Shown: positions 16,033-25,297, counted from the stretch's first letter. The stretch is DNA of 64,000 nt from CADCTQ01 sp963844325 (GCA_963844325.1 CAWJNV010000002.1:3658001-3722000); one strand, 5' to 3'. Translations and numbers: made by a program. Notes: generated by a model not told the origin, from the letters alone.

Positions 16033-17136
16033 ATGATGGCCCACCATTCAGAAGACAAGGAAAAACTGGCCCTGCCCGTCGGGGTAGCCCTGGACCGCTT
16101 CATCAAACGCAACGAAGACGCGTTTCCCTTTGCCACCGGCGAACTCTCCCAACTGCTCCGCGACATTGCGCTGGCGGCCAAGATCGTGAACCGGGAAGTG
16201 AACCGGGCCGGGCTGGCCGGCGTAACGGGCCTGTTCGGCGCCGAAAACGGGCACGGCGAACAGCAACAGAACCTAGACGTGATTGCCCACGTGCGGTTTT
16301 TGCGGGCCCTGCGCAACGGCGGCGAGGTGGCCGCGGTGGTGTCGGAAGAAGAAGATGAAGTGCTGTTTACGGGCAACGAAGCCGGCAAGTACGTAGTAGC
16401 CATCGACCCCCTCGACGGCTCTTCCAACATTGACGTGAACGTGTCCATCGGAACCATCTTCTCGGTGTACCGCCGGGTAACGCCCCAGGGCACCCCGCCC
16501 ACCGTGGCAGACTTCATGCAGGGCGGCACCCACCAGGTAGCCGCGGGCTACGTGCTGTACGGCACGTCCACGATGCTGGTGTACACCACCGGCCGGGGCG
16601 TGTACGGATTTACGTACGACGCCGGCCTGGGCGAATTTTTCCTGTCGCACCCCGGGATGGTGACGCCGCTCAACGGGAACATCTACTCCTGCAACGAGGG
16701 CAACCTGAACGACTTTCCCGAGCCCGTGCGGGGGTACATCGAAGCGTGCCGGAACCGCGGGTACGCGGCCCGTTACATCGGCTCGCTGGTCGGCGACTTT
16801 CACCGGAACCTGCTGAAAGGGGGCATTTACCTGTACCCGCCCACGGCCAAGGCCCCCAGCGGCAAGTTGCGCCTCTTGTACGAATGTTACCCGCTGGCCT
16901 TTCTCATTGAACAGGCCGGCGGCCAGGCCACCGACGGCGAGAACCGCATTCTGGAGTTGCCCCTCCGTAAACTGCACCAACGAACGCCCCTCTGCATCGG
17001 GTCGGCCGCAATGGTGAGTGAAGTCGTTTTCCGGATGGGACAGCAGGGAGACGGGAGTAAGGGAGACCGCAGACCGGAGGAAGGGAGACCGGAGGAACTG
17101 GCGCCGGGCGGGGTGCTGGCGGGGGCGAACGGGTAA
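16033..17136 (+). CDS. fbp: Fructose-1,6-bisphosphatase class I
   Basis: A 367-aa enzyme that hydrolyses fructose-1,6-bisphosphate to fructose-6-phosphate, the irreversible late step of gluconeogenesis. The metal-binding signature DPLDGSSNIDVNVSIG lies at residues 125-140, and the substrate-binding region KLRLLYECYPLAFLIEQAGG is conserved. The start is one of two adjacent ATGs at 16033 and 16036, preceded by AAAAGGT. After the normal end of the fold (VVFRMGQQ) there is a ~30-residue tail rich in Gly/Glu/Pro/Arg. It is encoded by imperfect GGGAGACCGGAGGAA-like repeats, as if repeat DNA had been read into the gene. Confidence 0.96.
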   Translation: MMAHHSEDKEKLALPVGVALDRFIKRNEDAFPFATGELSQLLRDIALAAKIVNREVNRAGLAGVTGLFGAENGHGEQQQNLDVIAHVRFLRALRNGGEVAAVVSEEEDEVLFTGNEAGKYVVAIDPLDGSSNIDVNVSIGTIFSVYRRVTPQGTPPTVADFMQGGTHQVAAGYVLYGTSTMLVYTTGRGVYGFTYDAGLGEFFLSHPGMVTPLNGNIYSCNEGNLNDFPEPVRGYIEACRNRGYAARYIGSLVGDFHRNLLKGGIYLYPPTAKAPSGKLRLLYECYPLAFLIEQAGGQATDGENRILELPLRKLHQRTPLCIGSAAMVSEVVFRMGQQGDGSKGDRRPEEGRPEELAPGGVLAGANG

Positions 17137-17147
17137 CCGGAGAAAAG

Positions 17148-17185
17148 AAAAACCTTTCGGGTTTCCCAAACCCGAAAGGTTTTTT
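17148..17185. terminator. Bidirectional terminator
   Basis: AAACCTTTCGGGTTT-CCC-AAACCCGAAAGGTTT has a perfect 15-base stem, an A-run on the left and a T-run on the right. It serves both fbp (plus) and the large minus-strand gene that ends at 17198. Confidence 0.92.
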
Positions 17186-17197
17186 GAGGCGCGGGTC

Positions 17198-20100
17198 CTA
17201 GAACTTGATCGTAACGACCTGGCGGCTCGTAACCTGGTTGATGCCCGGCAGCGTGTAATTCACCTCCACCGGGTAATCGCCGTCGAGCAGGTCGGTGTAG
17301 CCCTGCGCGGACAGCAGTCGTCTTACACCTTCGGCGGCCTGGCCCGTGGCGAGGTACTTGCGGGCGGCCTTGTTGCGCAGTTCGTCGTAGTCGAAGAAGG
17401 CGTAGTAGGAGAGGTAGTAGGCAAAGAGCACGGTGCCCGACTGGGTCGGCGCCACGCCCGAACCGATCTGGTTTTCGTTGAGCTGGTACCCGTCGCGGCT
17501 GTAGTTGCTGTAGAGTTTCACCCCTTTCAAGGGTGGCGTTCCCAGTTCGGCAACGTCCCGCCAATCACTTACCGTCACCGACGCGTCCTGCCCGTAGAGT
17601 TCGTAGAGCAGAGGGTAGATCGTGTTTTTGTACCAGGCATTTTCCGGGGAAGCCACCACCTGCACCAGGGGCGCCGTGTGTTTGCCCGCGCCGTTGATTT
17701 CGAAGGCGTCCAGCGTCTCGTTGCTTTCGGAGCGTTTGCCGATCACGGCCACGTTCCCCTTGGCGATGTCCAACAGGTTTGTGCCGTGGCGGAGCCGTTC
17801 CAGCTTCTCGGCGGCGGTGGCGTACTTACTCGTCCGGAAGGCACTGCCGTAGATGTCTTTCTCTACGTTCTGGGTGATGTTGCCTTCCAGGCGGTTGTTG
17901 CGGGTCACGGCGGTGTTCTCGTCGTTGCCGGTGGAGAGCGTTTTTTCTTCCCGTTTCAGGTTCTGGTCCACGGCGCCACCCGTGGCAATTTTCACGAAAG
18001 TGAGTTTGTGGACCGTCTCAGCGGTAAGGCCGGCCGGTAGGTCATACTGCACCATTGCCTTGGCCGCGTCGTAGGCGAGGGGCTGGTCGATGGCTTTGCC
18101 GCCCACGGGCTGGAACCGGGCCACGAACCGCCAGGAGGCGGCCTGGTCCTGGGGCTGGAACAAGTAGTGCTGGCCCTGGTTGAGTTTGAGGTAGCCTTTC
18201 CCGTATTCGCCCTGGTGGAAGTGGTACTGACCCTTTACCGGGTAGCTGTAGGCCACGTTTTCCTCGGGGATGAAGTCGGGGGCTTTGCCCGTGGTAAAGC
18301 TGACCTCTTTGGTTTCAAAATCCACTTGCCCGTTGCTTTTCAGCGGTTCCCAGCCGCCGCTGGCGAGTTTCTTTTCCCAGTGCAGTTTCACCACGAGTTT
18401 GAGTTCGGTTTGGGCGGGCAGCACTTCGGGGGTACGGATCACCACCACGTCGCCGCTGCTGTTCCACTCCAGCGTGCCATTGAGTTTGCCGGCGCCCTGG
18501 CGGAGGTCGCATTCGTCGAGCTGTACCCGGTAGGTATCCATCTGGTCCTGCGTGTTCATCATCGAAAGCTCCCGGCCGATGGCAGCGTTGAAAGAAACCT
18601 GCGGCGCGCTGAACACGCTTACGTCTTTGCCACCTGTTTCGGGCTTGGCGTCGGCAATCACCTGTATGTCGCCCAGTTCGTTGCCGCCGGTCTGGATCTG
18701 GCACTCTTCGCCCACGGTGAACGTGAGGTTGTATTTACCCTTTACCAGTCCGCCCAGCACGGCGTAGCGGCCCGCAATGCCGCCCTGCATCCAGGTCGGG
18801 TTGGGGAGTTTGGCTTGCAGGAGCGCCGCGGCGCCCAGGCTCAGGAAATCAAATTTTTTGCCCTTCACTTGTACGCCCACCCGGCCGAGCAGGAACACGT
18901 AAGCTTGCCCCGAGGCGTACCAGCCGTTGATGCCCAGCGAACCGTTGCGGCCCTGGCAGGTGGCGGTGGTGCCGTAATCGCGGAGCATCACGTCGGCGCC
19001 GGCGCCCACTTGCAGCAGGGCGTAGAACGGCCGGAGTTTGTCCTTGCTGTCGAAGCCCACCCGGATGCGGGCCCCCATCGCAAAGCCGCGCCCGGTGGCC
19101 AGGGCGTTTTCGTTGCGCATAAAGTTGGGGTCCAGCTTGTTGAACATTTCGGTGACCTCCGAAGGCGGCGGCGGCAGGTTTTCGATCTTGGTGCCGATCA
19201 TGAAATAGCCCTGGCCCACGGCCAGCTTGGCAATGTCAACGCCCATCATCTGGCTCGGGCGGCCGATGTAGATGTACCAGTCCTTTGGGTCCACGTGAAT
19301 GATGGCTTCCCCGACCAGGCCGCCGGGGCCCGTGCCCTTGATGGCGCCTTGCAGGTTCAGGTACGTCTTCATGTTGGCGTGGAACACGTCGTTGTTGTTG
19401 TCGAAGAGCATGTTGAGGTTGGCGTAAACGGGGGTACTGGCCGTCTGGCCGTCCCGGCCGCGGGCTTTTACTTCGGTGAAAAAGTAGCCCGACCCCTTGA
19501 ACTGCACGTACCGGAGGCCGCCGCCCTGGTTAAAGGCCACTTCGAGCATGGCGTCGGCGTTGAAAGCTTTTTCGTTGCCCGCAATCAGCGTGGCTCCGGC
19601 CATGAAGGCGAGGCTGGCCGTGGAGTCGGGCACGAAGGCAAACTCCGCGCCGCTGTTGCGGGTGCCGCCGTTGGTCTCCGCGTCTTTCGACTGGCTGACG
19701 TCCACGTTGAGTTTGTTGAAATCCGGTTTGAATTCCTGCTTGCGGACCATGTGGTACGACATGCCGCCCAGGATGCCGTTGAGGCTGATGGGGGGGACGA
19801 TGGGAATGTTGCCCGTAGGGACGTACAGGTCTACGTGCCAGTAGCGGTACGTGGACATGCTGCCGAAGTAGGCGTTGGCCTGAATGCCCTTCTCCAGGAT
19901 TTTCCGGATCGACAGTGTCAGGTTGCCCCGGAAACCATCCCCGTAGGTGGGGTCGTTGTCGAACAGCGTAAGGCGTCCTTCCAGGCCGAAGGCGGACGTT
20001 TTGCAGCGGAGTTCAATGTCGTCCACTTTGATCTTGTCGTACTTCCAGGTCTGCACCTTGCGGGTGGTCTCACCGACCGGCTCGGTGCGTTCTTCCATTT

Positions 20101-21649
20101 TCGCCAGCACCTGGATGAACGTAGAGGCCCCGAACCCTTTGTCCTGGGCGTTCATCATGCTTAGCGCTACGCCGGCTCCCAGCGACACCTGGCCGTTGAA
20201 TACCGATAGGGTAAGTTTGTCGATGCGGACGGGGAAGCCGCCCGTAGCGGCTTGTTTATTGCCCGTCACCGAAAACGTACCACTCAGGATGTAGGGCTTC
20301 TGGGTTACCAGGGCCAGGTTTTCGAACTTGATGCCTTCCACCTTCAACTGCTTGTTGGCCAGGGCAAGCTGCCCGTGCAGCAGTGCCGAGGGCATCAGCT
20401 TGCCGTCTTTTTTCTCCAAAGTGATCACCGAGCCGGGGGCCAGCGTCACTGTGCCGGCCAGCGGAATGTTGAAACTCTTGTCTTTACGGGTGATGACCGA
20501 GAATTTGTACCGCAGCTTGTCGTCCACCTGCTCCAGGTCGGCCGAGTAGCCCAGCGTGTCTTTGCCCAGGAAGGGAACGTTCATCACCCCGGCCAGTCCG
20601 CCGCCCACGAGCCGGTTTCGCGCCAGTTTCACCGACAACCGATCCACCGAGAACGGCCAGCCGTCGGCCGACCCCTCGTGGATCGGCAGCAGGTTGGTGG
20701 CCGAGAAGAGCCCCGACAAGCCCGCATCGTCGATGAGCAGATTGCGGGCACTGATCACGGGCATTTTCCGGCTGGCGCTGTCGAGGCCCCTGAAGGCCAC
20801 GTCTACTTCCTGGAGGTAAAAGCCCCGCCAGAGCTGGAGGTCTTCGCCGTAGGCCCGCTGGTAGTCGGCGGGGAAACTGAAGCCGGCCGGATTGGCCAAA
20901 TCACTCATGTCGATGGTGGCGTTGCGCACCGAAAAAGCGAAATCATCCAGGCCCTGCACCTGGAACGGCGTGATGCCCACGGAGGCAATGATGTTGTTGA
21001 GGTCGGTGGTGTTGACTTCAAACGTAGCTTTTACCCGGTCCAGTGCCGCACCCGGCGCGGCGGTTGGCGTCCCGCCCGCCAGCTGGACGGGCTTGAACCG
21101 GTCGGGCGGCAGGAGGAATTCGCCCTTTAGGTTCACCGCCTTAAAACCATTGCAATCAAATTCCACGTAGTTGCGCCCGTCGGCGGGCAGCACCAGTTCC
21201 ATGTCGCGCAGGGGGACCGTCTGGGGGGATACCAGTACGAGCCGGGCCTGGTTGGTGGCCCGCAAGCCGCCCTGGCTGAAGGCAATGTTGCGGGCGGCAA
21301 AAGCAACCGACTTGGTGGCGCCGGGCAAGGTGAGCGAAGCGTAGGCACTCAGGAACCAGCCCCGCTCGTCGGAGTACGCACTGTCGATGGCAATGATGTA
21401 GGTCGTTTCGCCAATCTTGCGGGCAATCCCGACGGGGAGGTCCGCCAGTTGGTCTTCGGTGAGGTGATCTACCGTCCGGCCTTCCTCGGTTACCTTCTTC
21501 AACAGGGCTTCAATTCTCAATTCCGACCCGTTGGTGCTTCTGCCTTCGACGGACGGCGGCCCGGCCTGGTCCTGGGCGAGGGCTTTGGGGGCCGGCAGGA
21601 AGGCGGCCGGCAGGAGCAGGACAAACAGGAGAAACAGATGGTGCCGCAT
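17198..21649 (-). CDS. Large exported beta-rich protein, 1483 aa, function unknown
   Basis: The start is the ATG at 21649, giving the signal peptide MRHHLFLLFVLLLPAAF cleaved near KALAQ. The rest is a long series of beta-strand-like segments with no domain I can name. The middle (~300-900) repeats motifs such as LSVFNGQVSLGAGVALS, and a C-terminal part contains an extended FYALLQVGAGADVMLRDYG region. There is no T9SS tail and no C-terminal aromatic barrel motif, although the protein ends VVTIKF. It follows the outer-membrane barrel gene after 53 bases and should be in the same operon. I infer an envelope partner of that barrel, perhaps a periplasmic or surface scaffold. Confidence 0.8.
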   Translation of the reverse strand: MRHHLFLLFVLLLPAAFLPAPKALAQDQAGPPSVEGRSTNGSELRIEALLKKVTEEGRTVDHLTEDQLADLPVGIARKIGETTYIIAIDSAYSDERGWFLSAYASLTLPGATKSVAFAARNIAFSQGGLRATNQARLVLVSPQTVPLRDMELVLPADGRNYVEFDCNGFKAVNLKGEFLLPPDRFKPVQLAGGTPTAAPGAALDRVKATFEVNTTDLNNIIASVGITPFQVQGLDDFAFSVRNATIDMSDLANPAGFSFPADYQRAYGEDLQLWRGFYLQEVDVAFRGLDSASRKMPVISARNLLIDDAGLSGLFSATNLLPIHEGSADGWPFSVDRLSVKLARNRLVGGGLAGVMNVPFLGKDTLGYSADLEQVDDKLRYKFSVITRKDKSFNIPLAGTVTLAPGSVITLEKKDGKLMPSALLHGQLALANKQLKVEGIKFENLALVTQKPYILSGTFSVTGNKQAATGGFPVRIDKLTLSVFNGQVSLGAGVALSMMNAQDKGFGASTFIQVLAKMEERTEPVGETTRKVQTWKYDKIKVDDIELRCKTSAFGLEGRLTLFDNDPTYGDGFRGNLTLSIRKILEKGIQANAYFGSMSTYRYWHVDLYVPTGNIPIVPPISLNGILGGMSYHMVRKQEFKPDFNKLNVDVSQSKDAETNGGTRNSGAEFAFVPDSTASLAFMAGATLIAGNEKAFNADAMLEVAFNQGGGLRYVQFKGSGYFFTEVKARGRDGQTASTPVYANLNMLFDNNNDVFHANMKTYLNLQGAIKGTGPGGLVGEAIIHVDPKDWYIYIGRPSQMMGVDIAKLAVGQGYFMIGTKIENLPPPPSEVTEMFNKLDPNFMRNENALATGRGFAMGARIRVGFDSKDKLRPFYALLQVGAGADVMLRDYGTTATCQGRNGSLGINGWYASGQAYVFLLGRVGVQVKGKKFDFLSLGAAALLQAKLPNPTWMQGGIAGRYAVLGGLVKGKYNLTFTVGEECQIQTGGNELGDIQVIADAKPETGGKDVSVFSAPQVSFNAAIGRELSMMNTQDQMDTYRVQLDECDLRQGAGKLNGTLEWNSSGDVVVIRTPEVLPAQTELKLVVKLHWEKKLASGGWEPLKSNGQVDFETKEVSFTTGKAPDFIPEENVAYSYPVKGQYHFHQGEYGKGYLKLNQGQHYLFQPQDQAASWRFVARFQPVGGKAIDQPLAYDAAKAMVQYDLPAGLTAETVHKLTFVKIATGGAVDQNLKREEKTLSTGNDENTAVTRNNRLEGNITQNVEKDIYGSAFRTSKYATAAEKLERLRHGTNLLDIAKGNVAVIGKRSESNETLDAFEINGAGKHTAPLVQVVASPENAWYKNTIYPLLYELYGQDASVTVSDWRDVAELGTPPLKGVKLYSNYSRDGYQLNENQIGSGVAPTQSGTVLFAYYLSYYAFFDYDELRNKAARKYLATGQAAEGVRRLLSAQGYTDLLDGDYPVEVNYTLPGINQVTSRQVVTIKF

Positions 21650-21702
21650 AAAAAAAGGAAGGCGTATGGTGTACCGGGGCGGGTGGGCACCGGGAATGTT
21701 GG

Positions 21703-23433
21703 TTAGAAACTGTAGGTATAGCCGACCGTGGCCGTCCACTCGGTAAAACCGGGGCCCTGGGGCGTGCCTTTGAACCGGCGCAGCACGTTCAGTCCACTCG
21801 TCAGGTTGTGCTGCCCGAAGTCTTTCTTCCCGGCCGCCTTATCGCCCTTGGGTGAATAGTTGATGCTCCCGCGGGTGTTCCACACGTCGCTGCTTGCAAT
21901 GCCGTTGGCCGCGGATTGGTTGTAGGAACTGGAAACCGAACTGCGCAGGGTTTTTTCCCGGAAGGAACGCGACAGGCTTAGGGTGGGGCCCCAGAAGGTG
22001 CTCGTGACGCCGGGGCTGCGGGAACTGTTGTAATTCACCCCCGTGGCAATGGTCGTGTGGACCGGGGCCAGGGCGTAACTGTAGGAGGCGTTGGCCGAGT
22101 AAAAGTCGGAAAGCGAACTGCCGTTTTCGTGGTTGGCCTGGTCGCTGGCCTTCTGGTAGTTGCCGCTGAGCATGAGGCTCTGCCGGTGCTTTTCGGGCCC
22201 GAACAGATAGCTTGCCGTCGCGCCGGTGGTATTGGTGATCTGGTAGAAGTCAAGCGTGTCGAGGTTGTCGCGGAAGTACGGGTCGGCCTGGGGACGCACG
22301 TTGGTGTAGGCCGAGAAGTTGGAGTGGGTGGCCGTCAGGTTCCAGTGTTCGTTGGGCGTGTACGCGGCATTGAGCGAACCCACCAGGCGCTTGGTGGTGG
22401 CCGTACGGGACTGGTCCAGGTTGTTGCGCTGGAGGCCGGCGCTGCCCATCAGGTTCAGGGTGTTTTTAAACAGCCGCACGGAGGGGGCCAGGGTGATGTT
22501 TTCCAGGTCGTTGTTGAAAAAGTAGGCGCCCAGCGTCTGGTACTCGGGGGCAATGCGTTCGTAGCGGGCCTGCAAGCCGTACCAACTGCCCTGGTAACCT
22601 AAGCTGCCCGTGAGGGCGTCGTAGTAGCGGTTAGTGGCCGTCTGGGGCAGCAGTCCTTTGAGCAGGTTGCTGCCACCGGTAGCGGCCGAGTCCCGGCGTT
22701 CGGCGCGGGTATCGTTGACGAGGGAAGAAAATCCGTATTCGGCCTCGGCGAAGAAACGCCCCAACTGCTTGCGGCCGTGCACGCTGACGGCCAGGTTTTG
22801 CTTGGGGGCGAGGCTGCTTTCGGGCAGTACGTAGGGAATGGAGCCCGGCTGGTCCTTGGCCGAAAAGACGCTTACGTCCACGGCGTTGCCTCCGTTTTCG
22901 TAGCCGGCCTTCAAGCCGTAGCCCATGCGGCGGAAGGCAGCGTTGTAATTTCCCGAAGAATCGGCCGGGTTGAATGGCACGGGTTTTTGGAGCCGTCCGG
23001 CCATGGCAGCCAGCCGCCACTTGCCGGGGGTAAGCTCCACGCCGCCGCCCAGGAAGACGTGCCCGGAGAGGGTATAGGGCGAAAAGGACATGGACGAATA
23101 GCCGATATACGTTTTCACCCACTTGTACTGGGGCGCAAACGAAAGCTGGTTGAACGGCTGGCTGTAAGACCGCTGGGCGTTGGAGTAGCTGAAGGAGAAG
23201 GGCGCCGCGTAGCCAAACAGCGTCAGGTTCAGGTTGCCGGAAACGAACCAGTCGAGGGGATCGCGGCGGGCCTGGGTGCCGTGAATGGTATAGCCAACCG
23301 CGTTGAGGCTCACCGAGCCGCTGGTTTTGATGCCTTTTTTGAGGCCCAGTTGCTCCAGGTTCTGGCCTTTGCCGGGAAGGGTGCCGAGGAGGAGGAACAG
23401 ACTTATCGAAGCAAGCCCGTAAAAATGTTTCAT
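21703..23433 (-). CDS. Outer-membrane beta-barrel protein
   Basis: A 576-aa protein starting at the ATG at 23433 (MKHFYGLASISLFLLLG) with a signal peptide ending near GKGQ; upstream in-frame codons give an implausible leader. The mature chain is rich in alternating-residue strands with aromatic girdles (LNLTLFGYAAPFSFSYS, KTYIGYSSMSFSPY, TTIATGVNYNSS). It ends in TATVGYTYSF, the C-terminal aromatic signature recognised by the BAM machinery. There is no plug or TonB box. The family is unknown to me. It forms an operon with the following 1483-aa exported protein and lies downstream of the toxin/immunity genes on the same strand. Confidence 0.82.
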   Translation of the reverse strand: MKHFYGLASISLFLLLGTLPGKGQNLEQLGLKKGIKTSGSVSLNAVGYTIHGTQARRDPLDWFVSGNLNLTLFGYAAPFSFSYSNAQRSYSQPFNQLSFAPQYKWVKTYIGYSSMSFSPYTLSGHVFLGGGVELTPGKWRLAAMAGRLQKPVPFNPADSSGNYNAAFRRMGYGLKAGYENGGNAVDVSVFSAKDQPGSIPYVLPESSLAPKQNLAVSVHGRKQLGRFFAEAEYGFSSLVNDTRAERRDSAATGGSNLLKGLLPQTATNRYYDALTGSLGYQGSWYGLQARYERIAPEYQTLGAYFFNNDLENITLAPSVRLFKNTLNLMGSAGLQRNNLDQSRTATTKRLVGSLNAAYTPNEHWNLTATHSNFSAYTNVRPQADPYFRDNLDTLDFYQITNTTGATASYLFGPEKHRQSLMLSGNYQKASDQANHENGSSLSDFYSANASYSYALAPVHTTIATGVNYNSSRSPGVTSTFWGPTLSLSRSFREKTLRSSVSSSYNQSAANGIASSDVWNTRGSINYSPKGDKAAGKKDFGQHNLTSGLNVLRRFKGTPQGPGFTEWTATVGYTYSF

Positions 23434-23460
23434 GCCGTAAAATTCCGTTCCGTAGATGCC

Positions 23461-23468
23461 CAAATGTA
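23461..23468 (-). promoter_or_regulatory. Possible promoter -7 element of the barrel operon
   Basis: TACATTTG on the minus strand matches TAnnTTTG, 27 bases upstream of the ATG. The -33 region reads CTTT, a weak match. Confidence 0.45.
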
Positions 23469-23718
23469 CGCCTGGGTAATCCCTTAAAAAGTGGATGGCT
23501 GGAAACGGGGCGTAGGGTTTGTGGCGAGTATCTCCGCTTTGCGTCCCACAAAGCGTAGCCGGGGTTCTGCCGGGGGAGTCCGCAAACGGCGGTTTTGAAA
23601 AGGATCGGCGTAAGTCACATGAACACAAGCTTCTACGCATAAAGCGCCAGCGTAGTGGACGGAACAATTTGATAAGGGGACCCAAAACTTACCCACATGA
23701 GGTGATCCCAAAAAAGCA

Positions 23719-23748
23719 AACAGCCGGAACCTTGGGTGGTGCCGGCGT
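23719..23748 (-). terminator. Hairpin downstream of the last immunity-like gene
   Basis: GCCGGAAC and GTGCCGGC flank a short loop, 26 bases past the stop at 23774. A related GGCCGGAA hairpin lies at the same position behind the paralogous gene, so gene and hairpin appear to have been copied together. Confidence 0.55.
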
Positions 23749-23773
23749 GCTAATCAAAGTGCTAAGAATAATA

Positions 23774-24469
23774 TTAAATAGAATTTTTACCCATAGTGAT
23801 CTCGTAATCAGTATACTTACTCAGTTCCACACCGGTAAGGTCGGCCTGCTCGATGGCCTGCTTGACTCGCTCACTGACAATAATGCCGTCTTCGGTGGCA
23901 AACACGTCGTAGTACACTCCCGGCTTGAAGCGCAACTTGTCTGGGTAGAACCAGTACCGATTGGTTCTTTTCTCTTCAATGTATAGTTTAAAATCAGCGG
24001 CTGTTTTAATTTCTCCTTTTGCAAGTACTCGATTTAAAATACCTTTTGCAATTGATCGCCTTTCCTCAAATGTTGTTTCCTCTAAAATGATTTCTTTGAT
24101 ATAGTCAAAATGAAAGTGAAACACATAAAGAGGCGCTTTCTGCTTCTCGCTGGCTATATAAACATAAGATTCATAAAATCTATGCTCTGGTAAATAAAAT
24201 CCCTCAAGAATCTCTTTAAATTTAGGTGATATAACCATCTTAAAAGCTTCCGGCTCTGATTTTATCCACATGTTGATATCCAACACCCTGCTTGGATAAC
24301 CTTCTGCCTCGTCTAATAAAAAAGGTATTGAATCGGCAGATTCATAGAAGCTGAAGTTTGTTAACGTTTCTTTTAGGCGTAAGGTCTCTTCTGTACCTAG
24401 ATTTAGATATACATTAGGAGTCAACCCTTGTTGATCTTTGAAAGCTGTTTTTAAACTAAAGTACTTCAT
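23774..24469 (-). CDS. Immunity-like protein A (DUF1629/Imm11-Imm43 type, tentative)
   Basis: A 231-aa cytoplasmic protein, markedly AT-rich compared with the surrounding chromosome. The C-terminal region, LRFKPGVYYDVFATEDGI then VSERVKQAIEQADLTG, resembles the conserved end of DUF1629-type immunity proteins, which neutralise polymorphic toxins. It is a paralogue of the next gene upstream. The N-terminal ~185 residues are clearly diverged (FKDQQGLTPNVYLNLG here against FKDDLGLIPSVFLNMD there), but the last ~45 residues are almost identical. It sits at the end of the toxin operon, so it may protect against a toxin tip no longer present. Start at the ATG at 24469 (MKYFSLKTAFKD). Confidence 0.72.
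   Translation of the reverse strand: MKYFSLKTAFKDQQGLTPNVYLNLGTEETLRLKETLTNFSFYESADSIPFLLDEAEGYPSRVLDINMWIKSEPEAFKMVISPKFKEILEGFYLPEHRFYESYVYIASEKQKAPLYVFHFHFDYIKEIILEETTFEERRSIAKGILNRVLAKGEIKTAADFKLYIEEKRTNRYWFYPDKLRFKPGVYYDVFATEDGIIVSERVKQAIEQADLTGVELSKYTDYEITMGKNSI
23835..23955 (-). repeat. 121-bp near-identical segment, copy A
   Basis: This stretch of immunity gene A differs from 24642-24762 in gene B at only 2 of 121 positions, while the 5' parts of the two genes differ strongly. Confidence 0.92.
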
Positions 24470-24525
24470 TATCCCTTAATAGAAGCCCGTTTTGGGTAAC
24501 TGCAACAGCCCTTGTAAACGCAAAG

Positions 24526-24555
24526 GGCCGGAACCTACAAGTTAAGATTCCGGCC
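24526..24555 (-). terminator. Hairpin between the two immunity-like genes
   Basis: GGCCGGAA and TTCCGGCC form an 8-base perfect stem around a 14-base loop, about 25 bases past the stop at 24581. It may attenuate transcription into the next gene. Confidence 0.6.
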
Positions 24556-24580
24556 TTGGGGTTGAGGGACTAGAGCGGCA

Positions 24581-25276
24581 CTACACCGGTTTTTGACCTA
24601 TAATAATCTCGTAATCAGTATACTCACTCAGTTCGAGACCAGTAAGGTCGGCCTGCTCGATGGCCTGCTTGACTCGCTCACTGACAATGATGCCGTCTTC
24701 GGTGGCAAACACGTCGTAGTACACCCCCGGCTTGAAGCGCAACTTGTCTGGGTAGAACCAGTGCAGAGAGATGCTTTTCTCGTTGGCGTAATAATCAAAC
24801 TCCTCGACACTCTTGATTTGCCCCTTTTCTAAAACCCGATTGAGGTTAGGCTTTGCTAATTGGTGTCTTTCCTCAAAGGTAGTTTCTTGCAGTATAATTT
24901 CCTGGATATAGTTGAAGTGGAAATGGAACACAAAAAGCGGGTAATGCTTCTTCTCGGAAGCAATGAAACATCTAGCCGCGTAGAACCGGCAGGAAGGCAA
25001 CGCAAACCCTTCCAGCAGTTGCTTGAAAGCAGGTGAAATAACGAGTGTATGGGCTTCTGGTTTTGATTTTCTCCACTTGTTAATATCAGTGAGCCGGCTT
25101 AAATAGCCTTCCTCCTCATCTAGCATGAAGGGTATCAGATCAGCCGCCGTATAGAAGCTGCTATGGCTCATCTGCTCTTTGAGAATGAAAATATCCTCCA
25201 CATCCATGTTAAGAAAGACACTGGGAATCAGACCCAGATCATCTTTAAAAGCCGTTTTTAATCTGTAGTAGGTCAT
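24581..25276 (-). CDS. Immunity-like protein B (paralogue of A)
   Basis: A 231-aa protein starting at the ATG at 25276 (MTYYRLKTAFKDDLGL). It has the same architecture as protein A: a variable N-terminal domain and a conserved C-terminus with LRFKPGVYYDVFATEDGI and VSERVKQAIEQADLTG. It lies 21 bases after the 349-aa gene and so within the toxin operon. The DUF1629-like assignment rests on the C-terminal motif and on context, and is tentative. AT-rich composition, as for A and for the toxin tip, points to recent acquisition as part of an exchangeable cassette. Confidence 0.75.
   Translation of the reverse strand: MTYYRLKTAFKDDLGLIPSVFLNMDVEDIFILKEQMSHSSFYTAADLIPFMLDEEEGYLSRLTDINKWRKSKPEAHTLVISPAFKQLLEGFALPSCRFYAARCFIASEKKHYPLFVFHFHFNYIQEIILQETTFEERHQLAKPNLNRVLEKGQIKSVEEFDYYANEKSISLHWFYPDKLRFKPGVYYDVFATEDGIIVSERVKQAIEQADLTGLELSEYTDYEIIIGQKPV
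24642..24762 (-). repeat. 121-bp near-identical segment, copy B
   Basis: Partner of 23835-23955 with 119 of 121 positions identical. Confidence 0.92.
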
Positions 25277-25297
25277 CTGAAAGAAGTAGGAGAGAAG

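Larger units (their letters stand above)
23434..23773. other. Intergenic region between barrel gene and immunity gene
   Basis: It holds a probable -7 element near 23461 and a hairpin at 23719-23748. No gene was seen in the remaining ~250 bases. Confidence 0.5.

Noticed and set aside
18167..20164. A ~660-codon plus-strand open frame opposite the 1483-aa exported protein
   Set aside because: The minus-strand frame has a signal peptide and fits the operon; the plus-strand translation is His/Val/Gly-rich shadow sequence.
21703..23433. Outer-membrane barrel considered as a PorP/SprF partner of the SprB-repeat protein
   Set aside because: It is much longer than typical PorP/SprF proteins (about 300-350 aa), lacks their recognisable N-terminal region and is not adjacent to the SprB gene.
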